Shown one piece after another: positions 1 through 10,766 of a DNA stretch of 64,000 bases (positions within the stretch are counted from its first letter, which is position 1; each line of letters starts with the position of its first letter). Below the pieces are notes generated by a model. The model was not told the DNA's origin. It worked only from the letters and a program-made list of their open reading frames with translations, and ran no database searches. The translations under genes and the position numbers were made by a program. This DNA comes from Microglena sp. YARC. Its lineage: Eukaryota; Chlorophyta; Chlorophyceae; Chlamydomonadales; Chlamydomonadaceae. The stretch spans positions 42,788,462 through 42,852,461 of the forward strand of contig CM039464.1 of NCBI GenBank assembly GCA_022414725.1. The letters are read 5' to 3'.

Positions 1-163
1 TTCTTGACCTGCTTGGCTATTACACTCCATGTTGCTGCGTTGGTCTGCGCAGGCTCACCAAGTCTCCAGTATGGAACACTTCAGTATGGAACGAAGAAAG
101 ACAGCCGGCAAGGGGGGTGGGGGGGTCCGGGGCAGAGATCTCTCTGGTCCGGGGGGTGGGTGC

Positions 164-194
<31 letters not shown>

Positions 195-1734
195 CGGCGG
201 GGGGGACTCAAGTCCAGGGGGGCCGCTGCTGTTAACTAATTTCAAAACTTTATTGTGTAATTCCCAGGTAATTCCCCAGCGTCTGTCAGCCGTACTTCCA
301 GTCAGCCCGGTTTTTGACCTGCGAACCATCATGGCATGTGTGATATATATCACGAAACGGTACAATCGGGTCCCGGGGAAACATGACTCTAGACCACACT
401 CCTTCCGCCACCGGCTATCGTGATGCAAAAAATAAAACGCCCCCCCTAGCCACCCACCCGGTTTGATGGTGTTGTCCGAGGACCCCCTTTGGACGGCTTC
501 CTTAATCAAGCCGAATTGGCGTACTGCTTTCTTTTCTTTTCACGATGCTGATGCTCAAATGCTGTTATGTCTAAATGAAGTATTGCGCTAGGACGTCGGG
601 AAAGTCATGCACATATTAAAACAGAGAGCCAAAATGTTGCTCAACGAGTTCGATCGAGTTCATTTTTAGTGGGGTATCGATTTCCAACTCACAAAGACTT
701 CACATTGAAAGAGTCGACACCTCGGTCCGCGAGCTCCTGCGCTTCCGAGCGTCTATCCCTTTCAATTATACGAAAGAGAGGTAAAAGCTCTACTCCTGGC
801 GCAATGATCCTGATATCTAGAGTTCTGAAGAGTTTCGCATGCAGCTCAAGAATTGCATCGCCCTTGAAAATCCAGGGTCAAAAATCGGGTTTGGCTGAAA
901 CTGGGCCCCCACGCACGCCCCCAATTGACGCTGGGGACAGCCATACGCTTTCGGTTCATTGAAGATACTAGAAAATTGCTACATTATAAATAAATAAAAA
1001 TCGGCAACAAGCCCTACAATCCTCGAACCTTTGAAGTGACAGTTTGAGCAGCTCAATTTGCAAGTGGATTTTTCACGCCCTGCAGTGCCGCTTGGACAGC
1101 TGTAAAACGCGCAGCGTTCTCTCTTTACAGCTTGGATTGGCTTTATTGTGTCTTTCCCGGATATAGCATCCTCTTCTGGAAACCTGCGCGAGAGGTGGAC
1201 CCAGCCCAGGGATCCTAGTTCCTATGGAGTCACCTTGGGCTACTTCGGTGGCCTCGGGTGAAAATGATGTTAGATAAGCTTTGGTTTCACAATTTTCTGC
1301 GATGCGCGAAACTACTTTTTAACTGACGAATGGGGGCACCGGCATCTCAGATCTAGCTTGCAAAGGCCGGGGGTAAATCTGTCTGTATGTTTTACCGATC
1401 GGTTTTCATTGCTCGCTTTGAAGATGCGCCGAAGATTCTGGGCGATTGCGCTGCTTGGATCCCGAGCTTGGTACGCCACTTACTCATTCTGGCGTTGTTC
1501 TGCCAAGGGCAGAGATTTTGATGTCCGAATATCTGTGGTTTCAGGCTCCTGGCCTGGGCTGAGCTACCAGTACCTACGTGACCCTCTGCCTCATTGCCTG
1601 ACCCTGTCCGGTCATGCCTCCATGCTTCATGGGCTTCTCTTTTGCTGCCTGGCCTTTCTTATCAACCCCTGTCCTTCCTCCTTTCTGTCATACCACCTAG
1701 CATCTTTCATACATATATTTCTCATATATGTATC
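1..1734. other. No gene recognised; contains a 29-nt G tract
   Basis: I see no convincing exon here. Short open frames on both strands have no recognisable domain and no consistent splice context. The one distinctive item is an uninterrupted run of 29 G at 166-194, flanked by further G-rich sequence. Confidence 0.5.
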
Positions 1735-1910
1735 TAGGGACCGACATATCATATGATGTTGACCAAAGGTAAGTATGCTATCATATGAAATCAAACAAAT
1801 TGAATCATATGATATGTCTATAAATGGTAACTTTAGCCTAGTCAGACTGCCAGCACCATATGATATCATATGATGACATGATATCATATGATATCATATC
1901 ACCGTTCCCT
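1735..1910 (+). mobile_element. MITE family A, copy 1 (ATCATATGAT-rich)
   Basis: A 176-bp element bounded by TAGGGACCG on the left and CCGTTCCCT on the right, which are imperfect inverted termini. The interior is full of the palindrome ATCATATGAT and the phrase CCTAGTCAGAC. Related copies lie at 26946-27157 and 33405-33564, and one isolated end at 18208-18252. No coding capacity. The superfamily is not decided because target duplications are unclear. Confidence 0.7.
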
Positions 1911-2100
1911 GTATATATCACCAACTCAGCCTGTTCACCAATCACCACTTCACCCAGGTGAGTCAAGGGTGGGTTTCTGAATAACTGATCGGATTCAAGT
2001 GGAATGTATGCAGTGCAATGTGATCTGATCTCCCTATGATCAGCACTCACCGGTGATCGCATTGACGAGTATTGGCATGTGTATTTGGACTAGAAACCTG

Positions 2101-2440
2101 CGTCAGCATGAATTGCAGTGCTCTCACGCGTTTTATGACTTGGTGACTACTTATGTACTTCCTTAGAACTATCGGCTCTGCCAGTACTGTGCCAGCTTCC
2201 CGTAGTGACAGCTTCCCGTAGGCTGTGTCATCCTTCTAGACTCAGTGACAGCTTCCTGTTGGCTGCGTCACCGGTCTAGCCTGTACCCTGTTAGGTTCCA
2301 GGCTGCCGCCCCTTTCACCACTGGTGCCCCTTAATGGGTCTCCTGTGCTTGTAACGTAATTCTCGTCTCCGTGTATAGATTGGCGCGTCTGCTTCACGCA
2401 AGCATCTCTGTCCACTCTCTGGAGTGCATTCAAGCTGATA
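2101..2440 (+). repeat. Left LTR of the copia element
   Basis: 340 bp, nearly identical to 5589-5927 apart from a few substitutions and a one-base indel. It contains three spaced AGCTTCC blocks. The first base is C rather than T, so the canonical TG start has been lost. Confidence 0.85.
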
Positions 2441-2460
2441 GGTTATCGGGCTCACCATGG
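2441..2460 (+). other. Candidate primer-binding site
   Basis: GGTTATCGGGCTC lies directly after the left LTR. The position is right for a primer-binding site, and its start resembles the complement of a tRNA anticodon arm, as in copia elements primed by half-tRNAs. The primer tRNA is not identified. Confidence 0.4.
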
Positions 2461-3379
2461 TACCACTGCTTTGCAATGCACCTTATGCGTCGTCCTCCAC
2501 TTGGCTTCAACGAGCTTCATTCTGGAAGTTCCGAAGTCCTGACATGACGACAAATTGGCTAGATGTTTGTGCGCCAGCGGCCTCTGCTAACGGTCATGAG
2601 GATCCTTCCGCCATCGTGGAAGCCCCCCCCCCCCCCCAGTCATTCCTCCATCTTCTCTTCCTTTTCCTCCCCTGCCGTCTGTCGCCTCCTCCCGTCTGTC
2701 GTAGATGACTGTGACGTGCAGACTCAAGTCGGCGACTAGCCTGGACATCGGTGGAGATACCCTGTCTTCGTCTGCTCGCGTCCTTAACGTCGCTAACATT
2801 TCTCCGGTGTTTGAGGCTCTGCCTGCGGACCCGGAGTTTGCCAAGCCGACCAAGCTCCCTGCTGATGTCTACGTCGTCTGTGCCCCCTTTGCTCTGCCCA
2901 GCCGATGGTCGGCTACTGGCATGAGCTTGCGCTCTAGTGGCTCTGTGCTACCTTCTGGAGAATTTTTTCGATCAAGCTGGCGGATCGCCGGCACTGCCGT
3001 AGGGTTCGCCAGAGGAGGACGACCTACGCGTCTGGACCTGGAGATTCTGGAGGTGGTAGGAAGCAGGGGGGTATGGTCAGCACCACTACGGGTGCTGCTC
3101 CCTCTACCCCCCAACCGGGTCTCGCAGCGCCGGACTTCGCCCATGCTAAAGGCCGAAGTGGACGCCGTCCTGGCCCTAGTCCAGCGGCCGTGGAGGTTCT
3201 TTGGCATGATATCTTGGTGGATATTTTTTCTCTCTTAGGATCCTTGGGACCCCTGGGTGCGTTCCGTGGTTCGACAGAGGTCGCTACTTTGTCTTACCGT
3301 GCCCCTGGTTCCCTCTTTAGGTGTATGCATCAGCTACGTGAGTTTGGGTTCAAGTGTTTGAGTTCTGATAGGGCTTAGG
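2461..3379 (+). other. Internal copia region without recognisable frame
   Basis: Open stretches such as 2705-3238 are present but show no zinc knuckle, protease DSG or integrase HHCC motif. This is where gag and protease would be expected, so it is probably degenerate coding sequence. Confidence 0.4.
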
Positions 3380-3720
3380 AATTTTTAGTTAAGTGGTATA
3401 GAGGCATGGTTGATCTCGATTAGTTGTGGCAGTCATGAGTTGTTGATGGTGACACTGCTCAGCAGAGTGCTAGTGTGTTATCTTTGCAATCGGCTGTACC
3501 ACTAGGGAGACAAGACTCCTTTGGAGCTGTTCTTTGGGGTTGCACCTGATGTGTCGTTGTTGCGTGTGTTATGTTGCCCTTGCTATGTCACCTTAGTAAA
3601 TGGGAAGAAACGCAACAAGCTAGTCGAAAAGGCGTTATTTGGTAGACTGGTTGGGTATTCCCTGGTGAGTAAGGGTTATTATATTTGGGTTTCCGATGTT
3701 ACGCCAGATAGTAGAGGGTA
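3380..3720 (+). pseudogene. Copia integrase C-terminal remnant
   Basis: Reading through stops gives CYLCNRLYH, then DKTPLELFFG, APDVSLLRV, a GKKRNKLVEKA stretch and LVGYSLVSKGYYIW. This order matches the end of copia integrase (NR, TPYE, LRVFG, KAxxxxFVGYSxxxKGYRxW). The frame is broken by stops before 3521 and ends at 3719-3721. What is seen is the motif series; integrase identity rests on family knowledge. The catalytic core upstream is not recoverable by eye, so the element is inactive. Confidence 0.75.
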
Positions 3721-5588
3721 GTGATGTACTCTCTATATCCAGTTCAATCTAAACTATCTTCCTGGGTTCTCCCATTAGTATGGGTCCCCGCGCCCGCTTG
3801 CATCCCTCCTGTCATCAAACGGTGATATGTTAGTGTAACCGGTAATTCCCTACGCCCTTTAACAACCCCAATTGTTGATGGCTGGCCTGGCTGGGATGTA
3901 TCCAGATTGCATTCCAGACCAGGGCCTGATCATGCTGTATTGTGTGTGAAGTTTTAGGGCGGGTGGGAGTTGTATTTCCGAATTTTAATTTAGCCGAATC
4001 TCAGGGGGTCGCCAGGCCCTCCTCTGCGCCACGTTCCGTCGGCGAAGCTTTAGGATTTAGACAGCCTTCGATCATAGTGGTACCTGGATCAGGTCCATTG
4101 CCTAATAGTCGCCAACCTCCGACCACCTCGGATGGCTCGCAGGTGTTGTTAATCCCTTCGCCTCCTGCCATCCCTGGTGGATTATTCGGGTCAAGCCCAT
4201 GTGATGATGTAGCCGATATCGAAAGTGTAAGTGATGATCTTGAACACTGGTCTAGCTTGATACTGCGTATGGCTGGGGTGTTACAGTCAACCCAGGATCC
4301 ATTGTTTTAGGTGCTGCTGGTTCTCATACGTAGGTTAACATGGCCCTATGTGTGGGTGCCTATTCCTCAGCACCGCCTAGACTGTCTTATAGGGTAGTCT
4401 AGATTGGTGGAGCGTTACGACGCTTTGTTTAGGCAGCTTCCTTTCAGCTGTCTTTCTTGGTTTTGGTGGAAGGTGGTAATTAATTCAGACCACCGTTATA
4501 GCGTCTTGATGGTTTCTGTCTCTTAGTTCCATAGGCAGATGGTTCAATCGGTGGAGCTCATCATAGATTAGCTATTTCTTTTTACTCCACACTGTTTTTA
4601 GATCACCAGCCCCTCCAGTGATTAGAACTTTTTGTGGAGTGTAGTAGTTGTTTCCCTTCGGATTTTACTGCGAATTTGTGGGCTGGGTAATCTTGCAGTT
4701 GTATTTGCAGATGTACCGCCGCTCACCTCTTTCTTGTTTTCCGAGTGTATTTCAAGCGCCCTTTCAGTCCATCCTTTGCAGTACATTCCTTGAAGTCCTT
4801 TTTATGCGTTTACTATTTTTCAAGTGGACAATAGGTTTTATGTACTTTGGTTGTACATCTAACCTTCTATTGTTCATTGAACTGTGTTTCCTTTATTGGT
4901 TACGAGTTTCTTGACAATTTTAACTTCGCATCCTTTGGATTTTTTCGGTTGCTGCAGGTTTGGTTTGCTTGTGGTTAGGCGCTTGGTGTGTCTTGAGTGC
5001 ATGAGTTCTTTGCGGTGCGATCCCCACCTCCTAGAATGTTTTATTTAGTGCCGTAACTGGGGATTTATGATAATTAACTTTCATAAATCTTCTTACTTCC
5101 ATCTTTGAGTAAGAAACCAGTTCATCATGGTTTTTTCATCCCAACCTAGTCATGAATTCTATGCTAAGAATAGTTTTGAAGGTAGTGGATTTTTCCATCG
5201 ACTTTTTTTGTTTTTTTCCATAGTGGACTTTAGTGTCCTCTTGTCTGCGTCCTTTAGGCTTTGATTCTCTCGTGTGCTGCTCTCACACGATATTTCAATC
5301 TGTCTCTTTGGTTATCATTGATTGGCGTTAGGTTCCTATTCCCGGATCGGGTTTTCTATACCGTTGTTCCCCAACTTTGATATTCGGTTTTTCATCCTTT
5401 TCTACCTTGGCAAAATTGTTTTTTGCCTTGTTTCATTCCTTCCTTTAACCCTTTGGGTTTCATTTGAAGTTCTCTCGATTTTTCGGAGTTCTTTGATTTT
5501 TTTTTTTTAATCTGTTACATATAGTTCTATGTCCCCAGTGCCATAGGTGGAGAAGTAGTATTGTATGTCACCTGTGTCATAGGTGGAG
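3721..5588 (+). other. 3' half of copia interior, degenerate
   Basis: Reverse transcriptase and RNase H should lie here, but no YVDD-like box or extended frame is visible. The sequence is T-rich with many stops. A purine-rich AGGTGGAG at 5581-5588 immediately before the right LTR could be the polypurine tract. Confidence 0.45.
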
Positions 5589-5927
5589 TGTCAGCATGAA
5601 TTGCAGTGCTCTCACGCGTTTATGACTTGGTGACTACTTATGTACTTCCTTAGAACTATCGGCTCTGCCAGTACTGTGCCAGCTTCCCGTTGTGACAGCT
5701 TCCCGTAGGCTGTGTCATCCTTCTTGACTCAGTGACAGCTTCCTGTTGGCTGCGTCACCGGTCTAGCTTGTACCCTGTTAGGTTCCAGGCTGCCGCCCCT
5801 TTCACCACTGGTGCCCCTTAATGGGTCTCCTGTGCTTGTAACGTTATTCTCGTCTCCGTGTATAGATTGGCGCGTCTGCTTCACGCAAGCATCTCTGTCC
5901 ACTCTCTGGAGTGCATTCAAGCTGATA
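5589..5927 (+). repeat. Right LTR of the copia element
   Basis: 339 bp, retaining the canonical TGTCAGC start and ending GCTGATA, followed at once by the second ACCTG target duplication. Confidence 0.85.
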
Positions 5928-5932
5928 ACCTG

Positions 5933-6839
5933 AAACCTTTAACCCAACGATATGCACAAACCTCATCAGGACCAGGGTTGACACCTTTATTTGCCATTCA
6001 CCCACTTGCCTTTTCCTGTATTTCAGATTGCTGCACCGCACCATCTCATGCTACAATGTCGCAGTCGGAGCCACTCCCCCACACCTCGCTTTCCGGGCGT
6101 GTGCTCAAACCCTCTCGGAAGGTGTGTTTGGAATTATGACTGACCTCTGTACTTCATCTTTAAAATTGCAGCCTGCCCTATTGCTCTTTGCGTGGGTAAA
6201 TCTTTGTTATGGTGGGTCAATCTTTGTTAGGATTTCATTTTCATTGTTTCTTGCTTGCTTGCTTGCTTGCTACATGCAGGTTGAGGAGAACTTCGGCTGG
6301 GAGCGGGCTCCAAACAAGAAGCACTGTCAGCCCTCAGAACTCCATCAAGGCGACGGGTTAACCAATGTCCTTAGGCCGCAACTGCTGTCTCACTGTCCTG
6401 CCCCTGTCCTGGAGCTCACAGGTGGGTGCCAAACAAGCAGGGTTGCTGGGTTGGGTAAAACAATTCTGGGAGTTATATTTGTCTTGCTTTGTTCAGATAT
6501 ACCTGGGGCATTGTATGCATCTGTATTTCTCAGCTTTCTTGTTTAGCCAGCTCCCACCAGGTTTTTGATTTGTTTTGCAATTTGAAAAGTATCGACTGTG
6601 TTCCATGTTCATGAGCACCGCCCTAGATCCCCTTTATTTGTGTTAGTAAAGCTTGCTAACCCCACCCTTCGTATCGCCATTCGAACTGAATCCTCGGTGT
6701 CGCTGGTTTGTGTCGGGAGACCCACCTCCTGGGGTGAAATACCTTTCACAACTTAAAAAAACAAAATGGGCAGCTTTCGTATCTCCACATGGAGCAGTGA
6801 TTGTGCCACCAACTTAAGGTTCTCTAGGCGCTGATTATC
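5933..6839. repeat. Intergenic; dispersed repeat at 6665-6755
   Basis: No gene recognised. A short (GCTT)n run sits near 6250-6272. The segment 6665-6755, with GAACTGAATCCTCGG and TGGTTTGTGTC, reappears in reverse complement at about 11478-11560, so it belongs to an interspersed repeat. Confidence 0.45.
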
Positions 6840-7075
6840 CCCGTTTCGACAAATGGCTCAATGGCAGAGCTCCTTGAACGAAGAAGGTGCCAGATTCGAA
6901 TCCCCACAGGTGCTCTTTAGTGTTCGCAGTCGCTGTCAACCGCCACGGTAGCTTTGTCCAGGTAAAGTAGTAGCCCGTTCTGTACCGGTAGCTTTGTCCA
7001 GGTAAAGTAGTAGCCCGTTCTGTACCGCCGTAAGGCGGGCTCTCTTAATACCACGCCCCACAAGGCGTTATCATT
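6840..7075 (+). mobile_element. tRNA-derived SINE, copy S1
   Basis: The head has a pol III A-box-like TGGCTCAATGG and a B-box-like GATTCGAATCC at tRNA spacing. A conserved body follows: GTCGCTGTCAACCGCC, GGTAGCTTTGTCCAGG, then ACGCCCCACAAGGCG and TTATCATTAC. The same body recurs at 8730-8860, 14885-15078, 19165-19370 and 22970-23364. This copy has an internal 40-bp tandem duplication (6947-7026). It is not a functional tRNA gene: no acceptor stem pairs around the head. Confidence 0.75.
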
Positions 7076-7346
7076 ACTAAGCACAGATGGCCGAGCTTGA
7101 GAAGGTGCAGAGCTGGACATGAATGCAGAAGGTGCATATGACCCTCCCCCACCCCCACGCCACCTTATGAAACACGTACCCACACAAAAACACAATCTCC
7201 AGTTGAGCACCTCGATTGTTTCAGGCTTCATATGCAATGCACTGTGCCCTGCTATTTTGACTAGCTTGAACTAACTTAAATTTAACACGCACGTACAGGC
7301 ACACACACAAATCCCCCCCTGTGACCACCTGCCCTCGCCCAACTGC
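7076..7346. other. No gene seen
   Basis: AT/CA-rich spacer with a short CCACCCCC run and a CACACA run near 7300. No splice-bounded frame recognised. Confidence 0.4.
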
Positions 7347-7390
7347 ATGCATACCAAAATAAGGTTCAACTCCATCTCTTGCGCATGCAG

Positions 7391-7905
7391 ACGGCGACCA
7401 GGACCGGGACCAGACCCCATGCAGACAGATGAATGTGCAAGAGACTTAAACCTTCAGGGTGAGCTTGGTCATGGATTGCCGCCTCCCAGCAAGGAGAACT
7501 TCCCCCCAGCAGGATGGTCCAACAAGGCATTCTACCAGCCCGAGGAGCTGTTATGGCACTCACTCGTAGTGCTTATGTTCAACAGGGTGTATGCCTGTAG
7601 CATGAAAGCCTGGACATGCCAACTGAAGGCACCTGAAGGTTCTATCACAAGCGCCAGATTTAAGCATGCTTGGTCACTGGTTGCGGCCCTATACGGCCAC
7701 CTAACATGCTCGTCCTCTTCAGGCTCTAAATGTAATAAGCTCTAAATGTGGAAGCTGATGAACCCCAAACATTACAAAACGGCAAGCCGTGCCCATAAGG
7801 GCTTCACCATCAACCCTGCCTTGGTACTGGAAGTGACCAACCACAAGTTGGGACAATTCCTATCCACCACACTACACAGCGCTAGCATGGAGGGAGAGGA
7901 GCTGT
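7391..7905 (+). CDS. Unidentified coding-like region (possible exons)
   Basis: An acceptor-like TTGCGCATGCAG precedes 7391. One frame then stays open to 7742 with protein-like composition (KAFYQPEELLWHSL, SARFKHAWSLVAALYG). After one in-frame TAA at 7743-7745 the same frame continues from ATG 7746 (KLMNPKHYKTASRAHKGF) to TGA near 7905. The interrupting stop sits in a 16-bp direct duplication around GCTCTAAATGT (7724-7750). I do not recognise the protein. It could be an upstream part of the gene ending at 9184 or an unrelated pseudogene; phases do not join cleanly to 8537. Confidence 0.35.
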
Positions 7906-7964
7906 GAGACGAAGGTCAGCACGCTTGTCTGGATACGGATTTTGATGTTGACCTGCGGCTTGAG

Positions 7965-8532
7965 CTGGGCCTGCATGGAGGGGGTGCATGGAGGGCCTGC
8001 ATGGAGGGGGTGCATGGAGTGCCTGCATGGAGGGCCTGCATGGAGGGCCTGCATGGAGGGGGTACATGGAGGGCCTGCATGGAGGGGTGCATGGAGGGCC
8101 TGCATGGAGGGGGTGCATGGAGGGCCTGCATGGAGGGCATGAGGGCATGGAGGGCTGCATGGAGGGCCTGCATGGAGGGGGTGCATGGAGGGCCTGCATG
8201 GAGGGGATGCATTGTGGGGTGCATGGAGGGGGTGCATGGAGGGGGTGCATGGAGGGCCTGCATGGAGGGGATGCATGGAGGGGGTGCATGGAGGGGGTTG
8301 CATGGAGGGCCTGCATGGAGGGGGTGCATGGAGGGCCTGCATGGAGGGCCTGCATGGAGGGGGTGCATGGAGGGCCTGCATGGAGGTGGTGCATGGAGGG
8401 GGTGCATGGAGGGCCTGCATGGAGGGGTGCATGGAGGGCCTGCATGGAGGGGGTGCATGGAGGGGGTGCATGGAGGGCCTGCATGGAGGGGGTGCATGGA
8501 GGGGATGCATGGAGGGCCTGCATCGAGGGGGT
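7965..8532 (+). repeat. 15-bp minisatellite (GCATGGAGGG units)
   Basis: About 38 copies of a 12-15 bp unit alternating GGCCTGCATGGAG and GGGGTGCATGGAG. Because most units are 15 bp, several frames on both strands stay open for more than 200 codons; these are not genes. The array ends at the acceptor before the exon at 8537, so it probably lies in an intron. Confidence 0.85.
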
Positions 8533-8536
8533 GCAG

Positions 8537-8643
8537 CAGTTTCTGTGATGGAATTCTTTCAGCAACTGGTCGCCACACCAAAGTTGCCTCGCTGCTGCGA
8601 GCCGAACCAAGAGGATCGTGCAACAACCTTTGACTGCATCAAG
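8537..8643 (+). CDS. Internal exon, unknown protein
   Basis: Bounded by GTGCAG before 8537 and AAG|GTTAGT after 8643. The frame reads VSVMEFFQQLVATPKLPR, then a CCEPNQEDRATTFDCIK stretch, and ends in phase 0. That is the phase at which the next exon (9014) opens, so the two join without a frame break across an intron that carries a SINE. The product is unrecognised. Confidence rests on agreement of splice sites and phase only. Confidence 0.5.
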
Positions 8644-8729
8644 GTTAGTCAATTGCGTCTGTGAGAATGTATAGGAATAAGAGAGGTTGATGCCGCATCT
8701 TCTTTTAATTCTTCTTCACTCTTCCTACA

Positions 8730-8860
8730 GGTGCGCCTTAGTGTTCACGGTCGCTGTCAACCGCCATGGTAGCACTGTCCAGTTAAAGTAGCTGCCCGTT
8801 ATCTACCTCCGTAAGACAGGGCTCCCTTAATCCCACGCCCCACCAGGCGTTATCATTACT
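8730..8860 (+). mobile_element. tRNA-derived SINE, copy S2 (body only)
   Basis: Carries the body from CAGGTGCGCCTTAGTG through GTCGCTGTCAACCGCC to CACCAGGCGTTATCATTAC, without the tRNA-like head. It lies within the intron between the exons at 8537 and 9014. Confidence 0.7.
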
Positions 8861-8874
8861 CATCTTCACTCACT

Positions 8875-9013
8875 CATTTCCCTTGCAGAATGTTGTTTCC
8901 AGTAACACGACGCTTGAGCCACTTTATTTGGCACATTAGCCAGGCGCCTGATTGCCGCATCACAGCCACATACCAAAACCTGAAAACTCTTAACTCAGTC
9001 ATTTCCCTTGCAG
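8875..9013 (+). repeat. Upstream partial duplicate of exon 9014
   Basis: TTTCCCTTGCAG then an AATGTTGTTTCCAGTAAC block at 8889 repeats the acceptor and first ~100 nt of the exon at 9014 almost exactly, 125 bp upstream. This copy has a 3-base insertion (TTA) that brings in an in-frame stop, so it can only be intronic. Confidence 0.65.
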
Positions 9014-9184
9014 AAGGCTGTTTCCAGTAACACGACGCTTGAGCCACTTTGGCACATTAGCCAGGCGCCTGATTGCGGCATCACGGCCACATGCCAAAAA
9101 CTGGAAAACGTTGAGGTCAAAATACCTCTTCGTGCCGAGAATTCAAGCCCTCATGCCACCAACACTCTTTTGTCCAGAGCTTAG
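9014..9184 (+). CDS. Terminal exon, unknown protein
   Basis: The acceptor CCCTTGCAG precedes 9014. The frame opens in phase 0 and runs 56 codons (KAVSSNTTLEPLWHISQ, then APDCGITATCQKLENVE) to TAG at 9182-9184. It matches the exit phase of the exon ending at 8643. It has no ATG of its own. The product is unknown. An internal GAG|GTCAAA at about 9115 is a possible but weaker donor. Confidence 0.45.
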   Translation, partial: KAVSSNTTLEPLWHISQAPDCGITATCQKLENVEVKIPLRAENSSPHATNTLLSRA

Positions 9185-9457
9185 CATGCCTGCCAGACTT
9201 TCTCTCAGGACCCCTCCAGACGCCTCTCACCTCAGCTGATGGGTTTTGTGACTTGTTGCGAGATGTAAGCTCGGGCAGGCTGTGACCTGGAGTGAGCTGT
9301 GCCAGCACGAGCGGAAAATACCTAAGCCATCTCCTCACTTGTGAGCAGCTGCCAACAAGTTGGATGCCAATGCGCCATGCAGGCAGGGAGCTGACGTCTT
9401 TCCACCATAATGGTTCATTATGAATTTTTGGAATGACATTCAGCCTGTCAGGGAATC

Positions 9458-9775
9458 GTGAGTGGCTCGTCTGCTGCAGTAGCTTGCCGTGGTTGCAGCA
9501 AAGCCAAGAAATCCGTCGCCTCAGCTGCATGCAAAGCCAAGTCGTGCAGCAAGCCTGCCAAGCCGGAGAAGCTAACTCACGCCCAGCTGCTGGAAAGCCA
9601 CAAGGTGTTGAGTGAAACTGTCCGTAAGTGTGAGGCTAAAGCACTTGACAAAACTGAGGCGATGAAAAAGCTGGAGCAAGTACACACTGCTTTGGCTAAA
9701 TCAGTTGACCAAGCTCTGGCGATGAAAAAGCTGGAGCAAGCACACACTGATTCGGTGGCGGAACTTCAATCCCAT
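9458..9775 (+). CDS. Possible coiled-coil coding segment
   Basis: An open frame reads ACRGCSKAKKSVASAACKAK, KLTHAQLLESHKVLSET and then two copies of AMKKLEQ(V/A)HT separated by a short spacer, i.e. a 60-nt internal duplication. The composition is Lys/Ala/Glu-rich and heptad-like, suggesting coiled coil. It merges into a CCCATGCCA repeat after 9775, which is not coding. No start codon or donor is certain; it may be an exon or a degraded fragment. Confidence 0.3.
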
Positions 9776-10100
9776 GCCACCCCAACCCAACCCAACCCAC
9801 CCCACTCCACTTCCTCCAATCCCATGCCACCCCATGCCACCCCATCCCATGCCACTGATTTCGGTGGCGGAACTTCAATCCATGTCGATTCACAAAAGGG
9901 AATGCATGTAGTGTTCATATACGGCTTTATATTTCCGGGGGGGGGGGGGGGGGGGGAGTTGGGAGCACTGTGTATATTATTCCAACACGGACGGGGGTTT
10001 TCGGTGTGTGATCATGTTGGCCCTATTGTGTGTGCCACTCTTTTTCATGGTTCAATCATGGCGATCACGCTTTCTGCGCTCTTGTTTTGAGCGCATGCAT

Positions 10101-10289
10101 TTTTACATTACATTGCACTACATGTTAAAGTCTACTTGACACCGCAAGGGTGTATGAGACTCTGTGCTTTAAACAAAAAGAAAAAGCACCCACAAAGCAA
10201 AAAAAACCATTACATCAGGGGTGTGTCGAGGATAAACAAACCAAACTCCCAACCACCGTTTTCGTGGCGTAGGTATTAACCCCCTAACT
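10101..10289 (-). mobile_element. LINE-2 3'-end fragment in the G-tract array
   Basis: Reverse complement of the 3' UTR and tail of the LINE at 41800-43706: TTACATTACATT tail, ACATGTTAAAGTCTACTTG, AAAAGAAAAAGCACCCAC and AACCACCGTTTTCGTGGCG. Flanked by ATGCAT at 10095-10100 and 10290-10295, a probable 6-bp target duplication. Heavily 5'-truncated, as expected from target-primed reverse transcription. Confidence 0.8.
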
Positions 10290-10376
10290 ATGCATGTAGT
10301 GTATATGTATATGGCTTTATATGTCCGGGCGGGGAGGGGGGGGGGGGGGGGGGGGGGGGAGGGGAGCACTGTACAT

Positions 10377-10766
10377 TGAAATTGAAATTGAAATTGAAAT
10401 TGTTACATCCGAGTAATGCGCCACTCTCAGGACGTGAAGTTAAGGACACCACTGCGTAAGTCGGAGCTAGCAGTAGTCACCATAAAAGAGTCTCCTTGTC
10501 AGGGAGTCTGAATAAGCCCCTGGTGGGCAAACTTTAACAAGGAGAACCAGGGAAATTACTAATCCCCTGCTATTGAGCCCTGTTGGGTCTCCATAAAGCG
10601 TCTGCACTGTAAAATACTTTGAAAGCTAGAAATAGAGTGAGAGTGGACTGTGTCTGCCAGTCGAAGGGCACACAATCTGTTAAGTCCAAGTGTAGCCATA
10701 GAAGTCAAAAAGGAGGTTGGGATTGTACCCGTTGTTCCAATAGTGATAACTACGTAGTGAACAAGA
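10377..10766 (-). mobile_element. LINE-1 3'-end fragment with 13-bp target duplication
   Basis: On the minus strand this carries the end of the LINE-1 polyprotein (LVHYVVITIGTTGTIPTSF, then 49 more codons ending in a TAG), the 3' UTR and a (TTTCAA)n tail. The reading frame is uninterrupted here, unlike the larger copy at 11596-14256. The 13-bp GAGCACTGTACAT at 10364-10376 and 10767-10779 is the target duplication and belongs to the host G-tract unit. Confidence 0.85.

Larger units (their letters stand above)
2096..5932 (+). mobile_element. Ty1/copia-type LTR retrotransposon, decayed
   Basis: A 3.83-kb element with two near-identical direct LTRs (2101-2440 and 5589-5927) flanked by the 5-bp duplication ACCTG at 2096-2100 and 5928-5932. 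The LTR ends are TGTCAGC (CGTCAGC in the left copy) and GCTGATA. The internal region keeps an integrase-to-linker segment typical of copia Pol at 3460-3720. I cannot find an intact gag, protease, reverse transcriptase or RNase H frame, and 3.1 kb is short for a full copia interior. The clear target duplication and similar LTRs argue for a single insertion followed by decay. Confidence 0.85.

Noticed and set aside
6845..6905. Functional tRNA gene
   Set aside because: A- and B-box-like sequences are present but no acceptor stem pairs, and the segment is the head of a repeated SINE.
7882..8652. Open frames of 186-256 codons on both strands across the GCATGGAGGG array
   Set aside because: Open simultaneously in several frames on both strands because the units are mostly 15 bp; composition is pure repeat.
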